A stretch of 64,000 nucleotides of DNA. It comes from Caproicibacter sp047777415 (GTDB lineage: Bacteria > Bacillota > Clostridia > Oscillospirales > Acutalibacteraceae). Where the stretch lies: the NCBI GenBank assembly GCA_047777415.1, contig JBKEEO010000001.1, positions 868,001 through 932,000 on the forward strand. Direction: 5' to 3'. Below the pieces are notes generated by a model. It made no database searches and was not told where the DNA came from. It saw only the letters and a program-made list of their open reading frames with translations. The position numbers and the translations under genes are program-made. Positions 51,483 through 60,120 of the stretch are shown piece by piece. Positions within the stretch are counted from its first letter, which is position 1, and the number at the start of each line of letters is the position of its first letter.

Positions 51483-53180
51483 ATGTCCACGCACAAGAAC
51501 ATTGATAAAATTTGTCTTGTGGCTGTCATACTCTCGATTTTGATTTCCATCGTTTTTATAAACGGAGAGGCTTTGGGAATCCAGGCCGCCTCCAAAGTGA
51601 TGGGCTATGAAAACCGCCTGTTTGATACAAGTAAAGTTCATACCATAGATATTGTGATGGACGACTGGGACGAATTTCTTGAAACCTGTGAAGATGAAGA
51701 ATATACAGCTGCCTCTGTGGTGATTGACGGAGAAGCATATAAAAATGTAGGAATCCGTGCAAAGGGCAATTCCTCTCTTAGTTCCGTTTCCGCTATGGAC
51801 AGTGACAGATACAGTTTCAAAATTGAATTTGACCACTATGATAATACCACAAGTTATTATGGGCTGGACAAGATTAGCCTGAATAACATTATAAAAGATA
51901 ATACCTATATGAAGGATTATCTGACCTATCAAATGATGGCTGATTTTGGGGTAAACGCACCTCTCAGCAGCTATGTTTACATCACGGTAAACGGGGAAGA
52001 CTGGGGTCTTTACCTTGCGGTGGAGGAAGTGGAAGATTCTTTTCTCCAGCGCAATTACGGAACAGATTACGGAGAACTGTATAAGCCGGACACCGCGAGT
52101 ATGGGCGGCGGCCGCGGCAACGGCAAAAATTTCAACATGGATGACTTTTTAAATGCCGATGGAGAAACCGACGGCCAGTTAGCCGAAGAGCAGCCACAGG
52201 CAAATATTCCGGCGGATGGGCAGGTGCCGGAGGGATTAGACCCACCGATTGAACCCGGAAATCAAGTCGCCGGCAGGGCGCAAGACGGCCAAGATACCGG
52301 TATGGGAAATCAGTCACCCATGCAAGACGACCCTAATTCCGCTAATGCCGCCGGTGAAAATGCGCAGAGGCCCGCGATGCCCGGAAACAATGGCAATATG
52401 AACGGCGGCGGTATGGGCGGCGGAAATCAAAGCAGAGGAAGCGAGGACACTAAACTTCAGTATATTGACGACGATCCCGACAGCTATCCTAACATTTTCG
52501 ACAACGCGAAAACAGATATTTCCGAAGCGGATGAAAATCGTCTGATTGCATCCTTGAAAGCCTTGAACGAAGGCGAAGACCTTGATGTTGTATTGGATAT
52601 GGACCAGCTGCTTCGCTACTTTGTGGTTCACAATTTTGTGGTCAACGGGGACAGCTATACAGGTTACATCATTCACAATTATTATCTGTACGAAGAAGAC
52701 GGCAAGCTTTCCATGATTCCGTGGGATTACAATGAGGCTTTTGGAACCTTCCAAAATACAGACGCAAATTCCGCGGTAAATGATGATATCGATAACCCTC
52801 TGACCGTTACGGGGGAGGGAGACCGCCCGATGTTCGAGTGGATTTTCTCAAGCGACGAATACACGGAAAGTTACCATCAATATTTTGAATCTTTCCTAAA
52901 TACGGTGGACTATTCCAGCATCATTGAAGAGACGGCGGAATTGATTGCTCCTTATGTAGAAAAAGACCCAACCAAATTCTGCACCTATGAAGAGTTTGAG
53001 ACCGGAGTTTCCGCTTTGAAAGAATTTTGCTCCCTTCGTGAGGAAAGCATCCGACTCCAATTGGCCGGAGAGGAAGCAAATGTAGATACCTCCTCTTTTT
53101 CACTGGCGGATCTAAGCTCATCCAGCCAAGGAACCATGGACAGGCAACAGCCGAATCGTGGGGAAGTGACAGCGCCTTAA
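51483..53180 (+). CDS. CotH-type protein kinase with low-complexity insert
   Basis: CotH kinases phosphorylate secreted or spore coat proteins. The 565-residue protein has an N-terminal membrane anchor (about 10-33), the CotH domain start (VGIRAKGNSS, KISLNN, YLAVEEVEDSFL, about 88-190) and, after a long insert, the second half (VVHNFVVNGDSYTGYIIHNYYLY and MIPWDYNEAFG with the acidic metal site, about 390-420). The insert at about 205-322 is rich in Gly, Asn, Gln, Pro and Asp and looks unstructured. It starts 11 bases after the DUF4956 gene (AAGGAGG) and ends at a terminator. Confidence 0.9.
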   Translation: MSTHKNIDKICLVAVILSILISIVFINGEALGIQAASKVMGYENRLFDTSKVHTIDIVMDDWDEFLETCEDEEYTAASVVIDGEAYKNVGIRAKGNSSLSSVSAMDSDRYSFKIEFDHYDNTTSYYGLDKISLNNIIKDNTYMKDYLTYQMMADFGVNAPLSSYVYITVNGEDWGLYLAVEEVEDSFLQRNYGTDYGELYKPDTASMGGGRGNGKNFNMDDFLNADGETDGQLAEEQPQANIPADGQVPEGLDPPIEPGNQVAGRAQDGQDTGMGNQSPMQDDPNSANAAGENAQRPAMPGNNGNMNGGGMGGGNQSRGSEDTKLQYIDDDPDSYPNIFDNAKTDISEADENRLIASLKALNEGEDLDVVLDMDQLLRYFVVHNFVVNGDSYTGYIIHNYYLYEEDGKLSMIPWDYNEAFGTFQNTDANSAVNDDIDNPLTVTGEGDRPMFEWIFSSDEYTESYHQYFESFLNTVDYSSIIEETAELIAPYVEKDPTKFCTYEEFETGVSALKEFCSLREESIRLQLAGEEANVDTSSFSLADLSSSSQGTMDRQQPNRGEVTAP

Positions 53181-53208
53181 AAAGTGTGTATTTCCCTATG
53201 ACATGAAA

Positions 53209-53246
53209 AGAACCCACCCTTCGCTTCATGCGTTGGGTGGGTTTTA
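53209..53246. terminator. Bidirectional intrinsic terminator
   Basis: Stem AACCCACCC with GGGTGGGTT with an inner TTCGC loop. A TTTT tract follows on the plus strand and AAAA-type context lies on the other, between cotH and the nitroreductase gene. Confidence 0.8.
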
Positions 53247-53249
53247 GGT

Positions 53250-53918
53250 TTATTTCCAAAGCACTACGTCGCTCATCGGTTGTCTTGTTTTTGCAAACTG
53301 CGGGTCTTCACCCCGATAACCGAACCCTGCCATGACGGATACGCCGAAATGCTCCGCGTCCATAATGCCTTCCGAGGCAAGAAGTTCGTCCACAGCCTTT
53401 TGTTGGAAACCCTCTATCGGGCAGGCATCAACACCCAACAAGGCCGCGGTTGTGAGCATATTGGCCAATACAATGTAGGTTTGTTTGCTGGCCCAGTCAA
53501 ACAGGGCGCGGTCACTTTCAAGCAGGTTGAAATCATGTTCCTCAAATTTTTGAAAAGCGTCCCGTTTCATTTTTATCACGTCGTCCGGCAGTTTCTGCAC
53601 GTCCTTCATGATGTGTGTCAGATACTCGGAATTATAAATGGTATCAATTTTCTTTCTTGCCAACAGAATGACAAAATGGCTTGCTCCGTTTAAACTGTTC
53701 TGCGCACCCCACGCAATGGGATAAAGTTTCTTTTTCAGCTCCGAGTCCTGCACGACAACGATTTTCCATGGCTCAAAACCGAAGGAACTCGGAGAAAGAT
53801 GTGCGGCTGCCAATATTGTATCAAAATCTTCTTTGGAAACCTTTTTTGAAGGGTCGAACTTTTTGCAGGCATAACGGAAGCGAAAAGCCTCCAAAATTTT
53901 TTGGTTCATGGTACTCAT
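53250..53918 (-). CDS. Nitroreductase-family NAD(P)H oxidoreductase
   Basis: A 222-residue FMN enzyme like NfsB-type nitroreductases (quinone and nitro compound reduction). Residues RFRYACKKFD (about 11-20) bind FMN phosphate, LSPSSFGFEPWKIVVV (about 39-54) forms the active-site helix, and VDACPIEGFQ (about 160) and MAGFGYRGEDPQ (about 200) complete the site. The ATG at 53918 has AAAGGTGG; the longer frame upstream is hydrophobic noise. It is divergent from the HxlR regulator. Confidence 0.92.
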   Translation of the reverse strand: MSTMNQKILEAFRFRYACKKFDPSKKVSKEDFDTILAAAHLSPSSFGFEPWKIVVVQDSELKKKLYPIAWGAQNSLNGASHFVILLARKKIDTIYNSEYLTHIMKDVQKLPDDVIKMKRDAFQKFEEHDFNLLESDRALFDWASKQTYIVLANMLTTAALLGVDACPIEGFQQKAVDELLASEGIMDAEHFGVSVMAGFGYRGEDPQFAKTRQPMSDVVLWK

Positions 53919-53969
53919 ATTTTTTAACCACCTTTCTTTGCATTCATAGTAGCATATAACAAACAAATA

Positions 53970-53998
53970 TTGAAGTACGCAAAATAATGATATATAAT
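53970..53998 (+). promoter_or_regulatory. Promoter of the hxlR gene with palindromic operator candidates
   Basis: TTGAAG, 17 bases, TATAAT. Downstream, AGTATTATTACT and AGTATACT (about 54008-54032) are palindromic and overlap the start site, fitting autoregulation by the HxlR protein. Confidence 0.6.
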
Positions 53999-54047
53999 AT
54001 AAATAAAGTATTATTACTATCTTTAGTATACTGTAGGAGGGCATTAC

Positions 54048-54395
54048 ATGGAAAATCATTCTTTGGAGCAGGAATGCACGGGTCAGCCCTGTCCTGTGGA
54101 AACAACACTTAATATTATCAGCGGCAAATGGAAGGGAATCATTCTGTATCGTCTGCTTGGAGGGAAAAAGAGGTTTGGTGAACTAAAAAAAATGATGCCG
54201 AAAATCACTTGCCGCACCTTGACCATGCAGCTGCGGCAGTTGGAACAGGACGGAATTGTCAAACGCACGGTATATGCCGAGGTTCCGCCCTGTGTGGACT
54301 ATGAGCTGACAGCGCTGGGGGAATCCATGCGGCCAATCATTCAGGCGATTTATGACTGGGGAATCGCTTACCAGAAAAAGATGCAGAACGGCTAA
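54048..54395 (+). CDS. HxlR-family transcriptional regulator
   Basis: A 115-residue winged-helix protein: CPVETTLNIISGKWKGIILYRL (15-36), ITCRTLTMQLRQLEQDGIVKR (about 53-73) and the wing with VPPCVDYELTALG. A cysteine pair near the N-terminus (Cys10, Cys15) could sense electrophiles or redox state. It is divergent from the nitroreductase gene, as usual for HxlR/nitroreductase pairs. The ATG has TAGGAGGGC. Confidence 0.93.
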   Translation: MENHSLEQECTGQPCPVETTLNIISGKWKGIILYRLLGGKKRFGELKKMMPKITCRTLTMQLRQLEQDGIVKRTVYAEVPPCVDYELTALGESMRPIIQAIYDWGIAYQKKMQNG

Positions 54396-54614
54396 TGTTA
54401 GCAAACAGCCGAATTTTGCTCCGATTTTTTGAGTCTTATCTTTTATAGGAATTTCCGAATCTGTATGAGTTATTCATCGCAATAAAACGCACAAAACCTT
54501 TGTTGCAGTTTTTTCGTTGCCCTTGCAGACTTTCTTGATTTTTTTGTAAAAGCTGAGCGGCGAATCGAATACGGCGAAATGATTTCATGTAGATGTAAAA
54601 ATATGTAAATGTTC

Positions 54615-54643
54615 TTGACAAGGAAATTGTTTTATGATATAAA
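54615..54643 (+). promoter_or_regulatory. Promoter of the fatty acid synthesis operon
   Basis: TTGACA, 17 bases, TATAAA, a near-consensus sigma70-type promoter about 40 bases before the fabT start. Confidence 0.8.
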
Positions 54644-54644
54644 C

Positions 54645-54661
54645 TTAGATAAACAAACTAA
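54645..54661. promoter_or_regulatory. Candidate FabT operator
   Basis: TTAGATAAACAAACTAA is an imperfect palindrome (TTAG at one end, CTAA at the other) placed at the transcription start, directly after the -10 box. A MarR-type repressor encoded by the first gene could close the promoter here. Confidence 0.5.
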
Positions 54662-54685
54662 TTAATAGGGAGAGGGAAAACGTTC

Positions 54686-55147
54686 GTGCTGGATTCGTTT
54701 GAAAAAGAACTCAACGATATTCTGGTGGATACGTTCCGTTCCATTCTCAAAGTTGAAGAGGAGACGCTGAAAAAGACGTTGATCGACCTTTCTATCAGCG
54801 AACTGCATCTTTTGGAGGCCGTTGGGAAAAACCGGGAGCAGGGAAGAACCATCAGTGAGCTTGCGCAGGAACTGGATATTACCCTGCCTTCTGTTACAAT
54901 CGCCATCAAGAAACTATTGAAAAAAGGTTATGTAACGAAGGTAAAAAGCGGGGAGGATGGACGCATGGTGTATGTCGTCCTAACGAAGCAGGGACGCAAG
55001 GTGGATAATGCACACCGTTATTTCCACAGGCAGATGGTGCGTCAAGTCAGCTCGGAATTCTCCGAAGAAGAAAAACAGATTCTTGCTCGGGGAATTGCCA
55101 AACTGGATGAATTCTTTAAGAAGAAGATTTCAGAAATGGAGAGGTAA
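54686..55147 (+). CDS. fabT: MarR-family regulator of fatty acid synthesis (FabT-like)
   Basis: A 153-residue MarR-type winged-helix protein: helical N-terminus, DNA-binding part TISELAQELDITLPSVTIAIKKLLKKGYV (about 55-83), the wing (KSGEDGRMVYVVLT) and C-terminal dimer helices. The start is a GTG with GGGAGAGGG upstream. FabT represses FASII genes when bound to acyl-ACP. As the first gene of the fab operon with a palindrome in its promoter, it is probably autoregulated. Confidence 0.88.
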   Translation: MLDSFEKELNDILVDTFRSILKVEEETLKKTLIDLSISELHLLEAVGKNREQGRTISELAQELDITLPSVTIAIKKLLKKGYVTKVKSGEDGRMVYVVLTKQGRKVDNAHRYFHRQMVRQVSSEFSEEEKQILARGIAKLDEFFKKKISEMER

Positions 55148-56113
55148 ATGAGTTTTATAATTGCTGGAACGGGCAGCTGCCTTCCTGCCTTTACTGTGCA
55201 AAACGAAGATTTTGTCAAGTTCGTGGATACAAGCGACGAATGGATTACATCGCGTACGGGTATCCGCAGAAGGCACTTTATGAAAGACGAAACTCTAAGT
55301 CAAATTGCGGCGGAGGCTGCGCAAAAAGCACTCGACAATGCCGGACTTGCCGCGGCGGATATGGATTTAATTCTGTGTGCGACCGTACAGGGCGAGGATG
55401 TTTCCCCTTCCCTTGCATGCTTGGTGCAGGCGGAACTGGGAGCCGATTGTCCGGCGTTTGACTTAAATGCGGGATGCACAGGTTTCCTTTACGCGCTTCA
55501 CACTGCCGCCGCCTACTTTCGTTCCGGCATGGCAAATCACATTTTAATTGTCTGCGCGGAACAACTTTCCCGTTTTCTGGACTGGACGGACAGAAGCACA
55601 TGTGTGTTGTTCGGCGATGGTGCGGGAGCCGTGGTACTGTCAAAGGGGGATTCGCTGCTGACAGTTCGAACCAATGCCAGGGGGCAGCGAGAGAATTTGC
55701 AAATTCCCGGCAAGAACGTTTCCGGTCCTTTTTGGAGCGAAACGGAACAAAACCGGAGTTTGATCCGCATGAACGGACGCGAGATTTTTAAATTTGCGGT
55801 GACAACCGTACTAAATGAGATTGAGGAGGCAGTGGGAGAAGCCGGCTTAACTGCGGACGATGTGGATTATTTTCTATTGCATCAAGCAAACGGCCGCATT
55901 ATCGATTCTGCCCGAACCCGGCTTCATCAGCCAGAGGAAAAATTCCCGGTCAATTACGCGGAATGCGGAAACACATCCGCTGCCAGCATCCCGCTTTTGC
56001 TGGATGAACTGAACCGAAATCATCGTCTGAAAAAAGGAGATATCTTGCTCCTGTGCGCTTTCGGTGCGGGACTGACATGGGGTTCCTGCATCATTCGCTG
56101 GGAGAAAAATTAA
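55148..56113 (+). CDS. fabH: Beta-ketoacyl-ACP synthase III
   Basis: FabH starts fatty acid synthesis by condensing an acyl-CoA with malonyl-ACP. The 321-residue protein has the catalytic Cys110 (NAGCTGF), His in LLHQAN (about 246) and Asn in CGNTSAASIP (about 276). It starts at the base after the fabT stop codon, so translation is coupled. Complete. Confidence 0.96.
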   Translation: MSFIIAGTGSCLPAFTVQNEDFVKFVDTSDEWITSRTGIRRRHFMKDETLSQIAAEAAQKALDNAGLAAADMDLILCATVQGEDVSPSLACLVQAELGADCPAFDLNAGCTGFLYALHTAAAYFRSGMANHILIVCAEQLSRFLDWTDRSTCVLFGDGAGAVVLSKGDSLLTVRTNARGQRENLQIPGKNVSGPFWSETEQNRSLIRMNGREIFKFAVTTVLNEIEEAVGEAGLTADDVDYFLLHQANGRIIDSARTRLHQPEEKFPVNYAECGNTSAASIPLLLDELNRNHRLKKGDILLLCAFGAGLTWGSCIIRWEKN

Positions 56114-56137
56114 TACATGATATGGGAGGAAATCAGC

Positions 56138-56365
56138 ATGGTATTTGAAAAAGTTGCAAAGATTCTTGCAGAGTACAAGGAAATCGACGTTTCCGAAATT
56201 CGTCCGGAAAGCACGTTGGAAGAATTAGGATTGGATTCACTGGACACAGTTGACCTCATCATGCAGTTTGAAGATGAATTTGAGGTTTCTCTGGAACTGG
56301 ACGACAACATTAAGACTGTTGATGATGTCGTAAAACTGATTAAAGAAAGTATGGGAAAGAAATGA
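56138..56365 (+). CDS. acpP: Acyl carrier protein
   Basis: A 75-residue ACP. Ser34 in LGLDSLDTVDL carries the phosphopantetheine arm. It is strongly acidic with four helices. The ATG at 56138 follows GGGAGG; an upstream ATG seven codons earlier lacks a site. It overlaps fabK by four bases (ATGA). Confidence 0.97.
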   Translation: MVFEKVAKILAEYKEIDVSEIRPESTLEELGLDSLDTVDLIMQFEDEFEVSLELDDNIKTVDDVVKLIKESMGKK

Positions 56366-57309
56366 TACATACACCGCTTTGCGATCTTTTAGGAATCCAA
56401 TACCCCATTCTTCAGGGCGGAATGGCGTGGATTGCGGATGCTTCTCTGGCTGCTGCGGTGTCGAATGCCGGGGGACTTGGAATTATCTCTGCCATGAATG
56501 CCGATGAGGAATGGCTCAGAACAGAAATCCGAAAGGCGAAGGCTATGACGGATAGGCCCTTCGGCGTGAATATCATGCTGAAAAGTCCATTTGCTCAGAA
56601 GGTTGCCCATGTGGTGGCAGAAGAGAGAATCCCCGTTGTGACAACCGGTGCAGGAGACCCTTCCCGCTACATGGAACTATGGAATAAGGCCGGTATCCGC
56701 GTTCTGCCGGTGGTAGCGTCCACCGCTGTCGCGCGGCATGTGGAACGGTCGGGCGCCGCTGCGGTGATTGCCGAGGGCGGAGAGTCCGGAGGGCACGTGG
56801 GGGATTTGACCACCATGGTGTTGGTTCCTCAGATTTGCGACTGCGTCAGCATTCCGGTGATTGCGGCGGGCGGAATCGCGGACGGTCGCGGGGCAGCGGC
56901 CGCGTTTATGTTAGGCGCGGTCGGTGTGCAGGTGGGTACCCGATTTTTGGCGGCAAAGGAATGTTCTGTACACCCAAATTACAAGAAGCGAATCCTCAAA
57001 GCAAAGGATATCAGCACCGTCACAACCGGAAAACGGCTGGGGCATCCGGTTCGTTGCCTAAAAAATGCCTTTTCCCGCGAGTTCCTGGCAAAAGAATACG
57101 ACCCCGCCGTTTCCAATGAAGAACTGGAAGAACTTGGCGTCGGTGCGCTGCGGTTGGCCGCCCGTGAGGGCGACGAGAAAAAAGGCTGTTTTATGGCCGG
57201 ACAGGCGGCGGCTCTTGTGAAAAAGGAACAGTCTGCAAAGGAGATTATTTTAGAAATATTTGAAGAAGCGGAGCAGATTCTGCGGGAAGGGACAAAATGG
57301 GTCAGATAG
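56362..57309 (+). CDS. fabK: Enoyl-ACP reductase II (FMN-dependent)
   Basis: FabK is the FMN-dependent enoyl-ACP reductase found in place of FabI. The 315-residue TIM barrel shows PILQGGMAWI (15-24), NIMLKSP, EGGESGGHVGD (about 137-147, with the catalytic His), IAAGGIADGRG and VQVGTRF motifs. It overlaps acpP by four bases and fabD by thirteen. No fabI is present, so it is probably the main enoyl reductase; a second barrel protein lies further on. Confidence 0.94.
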   Translation: MIHTPLCDLLGIQYPILQGGMAWIADASLAAAVSNAGGLGIISAMNADEEWLRTEIRKAKAMTDRPFGVNIMLKSPFAQKVAHVVAEERIPVVTTGAGDPSRYMELWNKAGIRVLPVVASTAVARHVERSGAAAVIAEGGESGGHVGDLTTMVLVPQICDCVSIPVIAAGGIADGRGAAAAFMLGAVGVQVGTRFLAAKECSVHPNYKKRILKAKDISTVTTGKRLGHPVRCLKNAFSREFLAKEYDPAVSNEELEELGVGALRLAAREGDEKKGCFMAGQAAALVKKEQSAKEIILEIFEEAEQILREGTKWVR

Positions 57310-58226
57310 CATTTGTTTTTTCAGGTCAGGGTGCTCAGTACCCGGGAATGGGAAAGGAACTGTATGAAACGTTTTCGGCGGCACGGAAGGTCTTTGAGAT
57401 GGCGGAGAAAATCCGCCCCGGAACCATGAAACAGTGCTTTGAGGGAACGAAAAAAGAACTTTCCCAAACGCTGAATACTCAGCCTTGCGTTTTAGCGGTC
57501 GAACTGGCATGTGTTGCTGCACTGAGGGAATCCGGCGTCACGGCGCAGGGGGTTGCGGGGTTCTCCTTAGGTGAAATCGCAGCCCTTGCTTATACCGGTA
57601 TTCTGTCCGAGGAGGATGCATTCCGTTTTGTCCTAAAGAGGGCGGAACTCATGGAAGAATGCTCTCAGCGCACGGAAGGCACAATGGCTGCGATTCTGGG
57701 ACTTGAAACAGCACAGGCGGAACGGCTCTGCAACGAGGCCGGAGCCTGGGCCGTAAATTATAATTGCCCGGGGCAGTTGGTGGCGGCAGGTACGAAAAAG
57801 GCTATTTCCACCCTGCGTAAATTGGTCGCCGAAGCGGGAGGCAGAGCAGTCCGTCTTTCCGTATCCGGGGCGTTCCATTCTCCGCTCATGGCAGAGGCAT
57901 CGGAGGGACTGGCGAAGGAACTGGAGCATTATACGCTGAGAACACCTTCTGTTCCGCTGTATGCCAACGTAACGGCACAACCATACGGCGAGAATGCGGC
58001 ATCTCTGTTGGCCCGTCAAGTGGCGAATCCTGTGCTTTGGCAGAAAACCATAGAAAACATGGCAGCGGATGGCTTTGATACATTTGTGGAGGTCGGCCCG
58101 GGACATACGCTGTGCGGGCTGATTCGCAGAATTGCACCGAACGTAAAAACAGTTGGTGCTCAGGATTTGGAGGACCTTACACAGGTCATCCGGCTTGTAA
58201 TGGAGGAAGAACATGCTCAAAGGTAA
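57297..58226 (+). CDS. fabD: Malonyl-CoA:ACP transacylase
   Basis: FabD moves malonyl groups from CoA to ACP. The 309-residue protein has QGAQYPGMGKEL (12-23), the nucleophile elbow GFSLGEIAAL (about 88-97) and the catalytic His in GAFHSPLM (about 199), plus VEVGPGHTLCGL near the end. It overlaps fabK and fabG, so it is translationally coupled on both sides. Confidence 0.96.
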   Translation: MGQIAFVFSGQGAQYPGMGKELYETFSAARKVFEMAEKIRPGTMKQCFEGTKKELSQTLNTQPCVLAVELACVAALRESGVTAQGVAGFSLGEIAALAYTGILSEEDAFRFVLKRAELMEECSQRTEGTMAAILGLETAQAERLCNEAGAWAVNYNCPGQLVAAGTKKAISTLRKLVAEAGGRAVRLSVSGAFHSPLMAEASEGLAKELEHYTLRTPSVPLYANVTAQPYGENAASLLARQVANPVLWQKTIENMAADGFDTFVEVGPGHTLCGLIRRIAPNVKTVGAQDLEDLTQVIRLVMEEEHAQR

Positions 58227-58953
58227 GATGGCAGTCATTACGGGTGCATCCCGTGGAATTGGAAGAGAGATTGCGCTCCGTTTTGCGGCTCATGGTGCGG
58301 ATATCGCCGCAATTTATTGCGGAAGCCGCGAAGCGGCGGAAGAACTTTGCGGACAAATCCGCTCGCTCGGCAGAAAGGCTTTGCCGTATCAATGCGATGT
58401 TTCCGACCGTGAGAACGTAAGTAAAACGGTCGAGCAAATTCAATCCGATTTCGATGGAATCGATATTTTGGTGAACAATGCCGGTATTACCATTGACCGG
58501 TTAGTTCCGAATATGAAGGAAGAAGAGTTTGAACGTGTTTTAGATGTGAATTTAAAGGGTGCGTTTCACATGATTCACCAAACCTATATGCATTTTGCAA
58601 GGAAACGCGCCGGACGGATTATTAATATTTCATCCGTCGCAGGGCTGATTGGCAATGCGGGCCAAGTAAATTATTCTTCCGCTAAGGCGGGACTCATCGG
58701 GCTGACCAAGTCCGTTGCTCGGGAGCTGGCGGCCCGAAATGTGACTTGTAACGCAATTGCCCCTGGCCTAATTGACACAGATATGACACGTAAGTTGAAT
58801 GGGCAGGCTTTGGAACGGATAGAGAATACCATTCCGATGAAGCGGGCAGGAAAAGTGGAAGATGTTGCAAATCTTGCAGTTTTCTTAGCTTCGGACCTTT
58901 CGGGTTATATCACCGGGGAGGTTATTCGGGTCGACGGTGGTCTTTGCATGTAA
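58213..58953 (+). CDS. fabG: 3-oxoacyl-ACP reductase
   Basis: FabG is the NADPH-dependent ketoreductase of FASII. The 246-residue SDR carries TGASRGIG (10-17), NNAG (88-91) and the catalytic Ser141, Tyr154, Lys158 set (SSVAG, NYSSAKAG), ending with the usual RVDGGLCM. It overlaps fabD by 14 bases. Confidence 0.96.
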   Translation: MLKGKMAVITGASRGIGREIALRFAAHGADIAAIYCGSREAAEELCGQIRSLGRKALPYQCDVSDRENVSKTVEQIQSDFDGIDILVNNAGITIDRLVPNMKEEEFERVLDVNLKGAFHMIHQTYMHFARKRAGRIINISSVAGLIGNAGQVNYSSAKAGLIGLTKSVARELAARNVTCNAIAPGLIDTDMTRKLNGQALERIENTIPMKRAGKVEDVANLAVFLASDLSGYITGEVIRVDGGLCM

Positions 58954-58981
58954 TGGCAATGCCGCCGGGAAAGGAGCTTTT

Positions 58982-60079
58982 ATGGCTGACTGGTCCGGAA
59001 CCGATTTCCATATCGGTGAACTGAAAATACAGGCGCCCGTGGTGCAGGGAGGCATGGGAATCGGAATATCCATGAATGGTCTTGCCTCGGCGGTAGCAAA
59101 CGAAGGCGGGGTTGGCGTTATTTCTGCGGCCGGCGTTGGTGTGCTTGGCGGCGGCAGAGGCAAACTGCAAGAGGATCGCGCGGGGCTGAAATCAGAAATT
59201 GCAAAGGCGCGATCCAAAACAAACGGGGTTCTGGGTGTCAACATCATGGTGGCGCTGAGCAATTTTGGAGAAATGGCGCGTACGGCAATGGAAGAAAACA
59301 TAGACCTGATTTTTGCTGGCGCAGGACTGCCCTTGCGCCTTCCGGAATTTTGCCCGAAAGGGTGCAAAACCAAGCTGGTTCCCATAGTCTCCTCTGCCAG
59401 AGCGGCGGATAGGATTGCTAAATGGTGGATGCGCCAATACCACCGCATTCCGGACGCTTTTGTGCTGGAGGGCCCTAAAGCGGGCGGGCACCTCGGGTTT
59501 CAGCCGGAGCAGATAAATGACCCCAATTATCAATTGGAAAAACTGATTCTGCAGGTTGTTGCTGCCGTTACTCCTTATGAAAAAGCTGCGGGAAGAAAAA
59601 TTCCGGTTATCGCCGCTGGGGGCGTTTTTACCGGCGATGATATCCATCGCCTGCTGCGGCTGGGCGCGTCTGCTGTTCAAATGGCAACGCGTTTTGTGGC
59701 GACAGAAGAATGTGATGCCGATATTCGCTTCAAGCAGGCGTTTGTCAATTGCCGCGAGCAGGATATCGGGATTATCAAAAGTCCGGTTGGTATGCCGGGC
59801 AGAGCAATTATAAACGATTTTTTAAAAAGCGCGGCGGCCGGAGGGCAAAAGCCGAAAAACTGCCCGTACCATTGCATTACAACATGTCGGCAGGAAAAAG
59901 GACCTTACTGCATCACAGCGGCACTGGTGAATGCTTGTAGGGGAAATTTAGAAAATGGTTTTGTGTTTATTGGCGCAAACGGGGGAAGGGTCCACGAAAT
60001 TACAACCGTGCACCGGTTAATGGAAGAGCTTGCTGCCCAATATCGGGCGGCGGTACGAAGAGAACAACAGAACGCATGA
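58982..60079 (+). CDS. Second FMN-dependent oxidoreductase of the NMO/FabK superfamily, with cysteine cluster
   Basis: A 365-residue TIM barrel related to FabK and nitronate monooxygenase: VVQGGMGIGIS (about 20-30), VLGVNIMVAL, EGPKAGGHLGF (catalytic His region, about 164-174) and IAAGGVFTGDDI. It is longer than FabK, and the C-terminal part has a cluster CxxxCxxxCxxxxxxxC (in CPYHCITTC, then YC) that might bind a metal or Fe-S centre. AAAGGAG lies before the ATG. Its place in the fab operon suggests a step on acyl-ACP, perhaps a second enoyl reductase or part of unsaturated fatty acid formation; the substrate is unproven. Confidence 0.82.
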   Translation: MADWSGTDFHIGELKIQAPVVQGGMGIGISMNGLASAVANEGGVGVISAAGVGVLGGGRGKLQEDRAGLKSEIAKARSKTNGVLGVNIMVALSNFGEMARTAMEENIDLIFAGAGLPLRLPEFCPKGCKTKLVPIVSSARAADRIAKWWMRQYHRIPDAFVLEGPKAGGHLGFQPEQINDPNYQLEKLILQVVAAVTPYEKAAGRKIPVIAAGGVFTGDDIHRLLRLGASAVQMATRFVATEECDADIRFKQAFVNCREQDIGIIKSPVGMPGRAIINDFLKSAAAGGQKPKNCPYHCITTCRQEKGPYCITAALVNACRGNLENGFVFIGANGGRVHEITTVHRLMEELAAQYRAAVRREQQNA

Positions 60080-60120
60080 AAACTGCTGATATTCCACGTG
60101 TCGGAAAAGGAGTCTGAACA

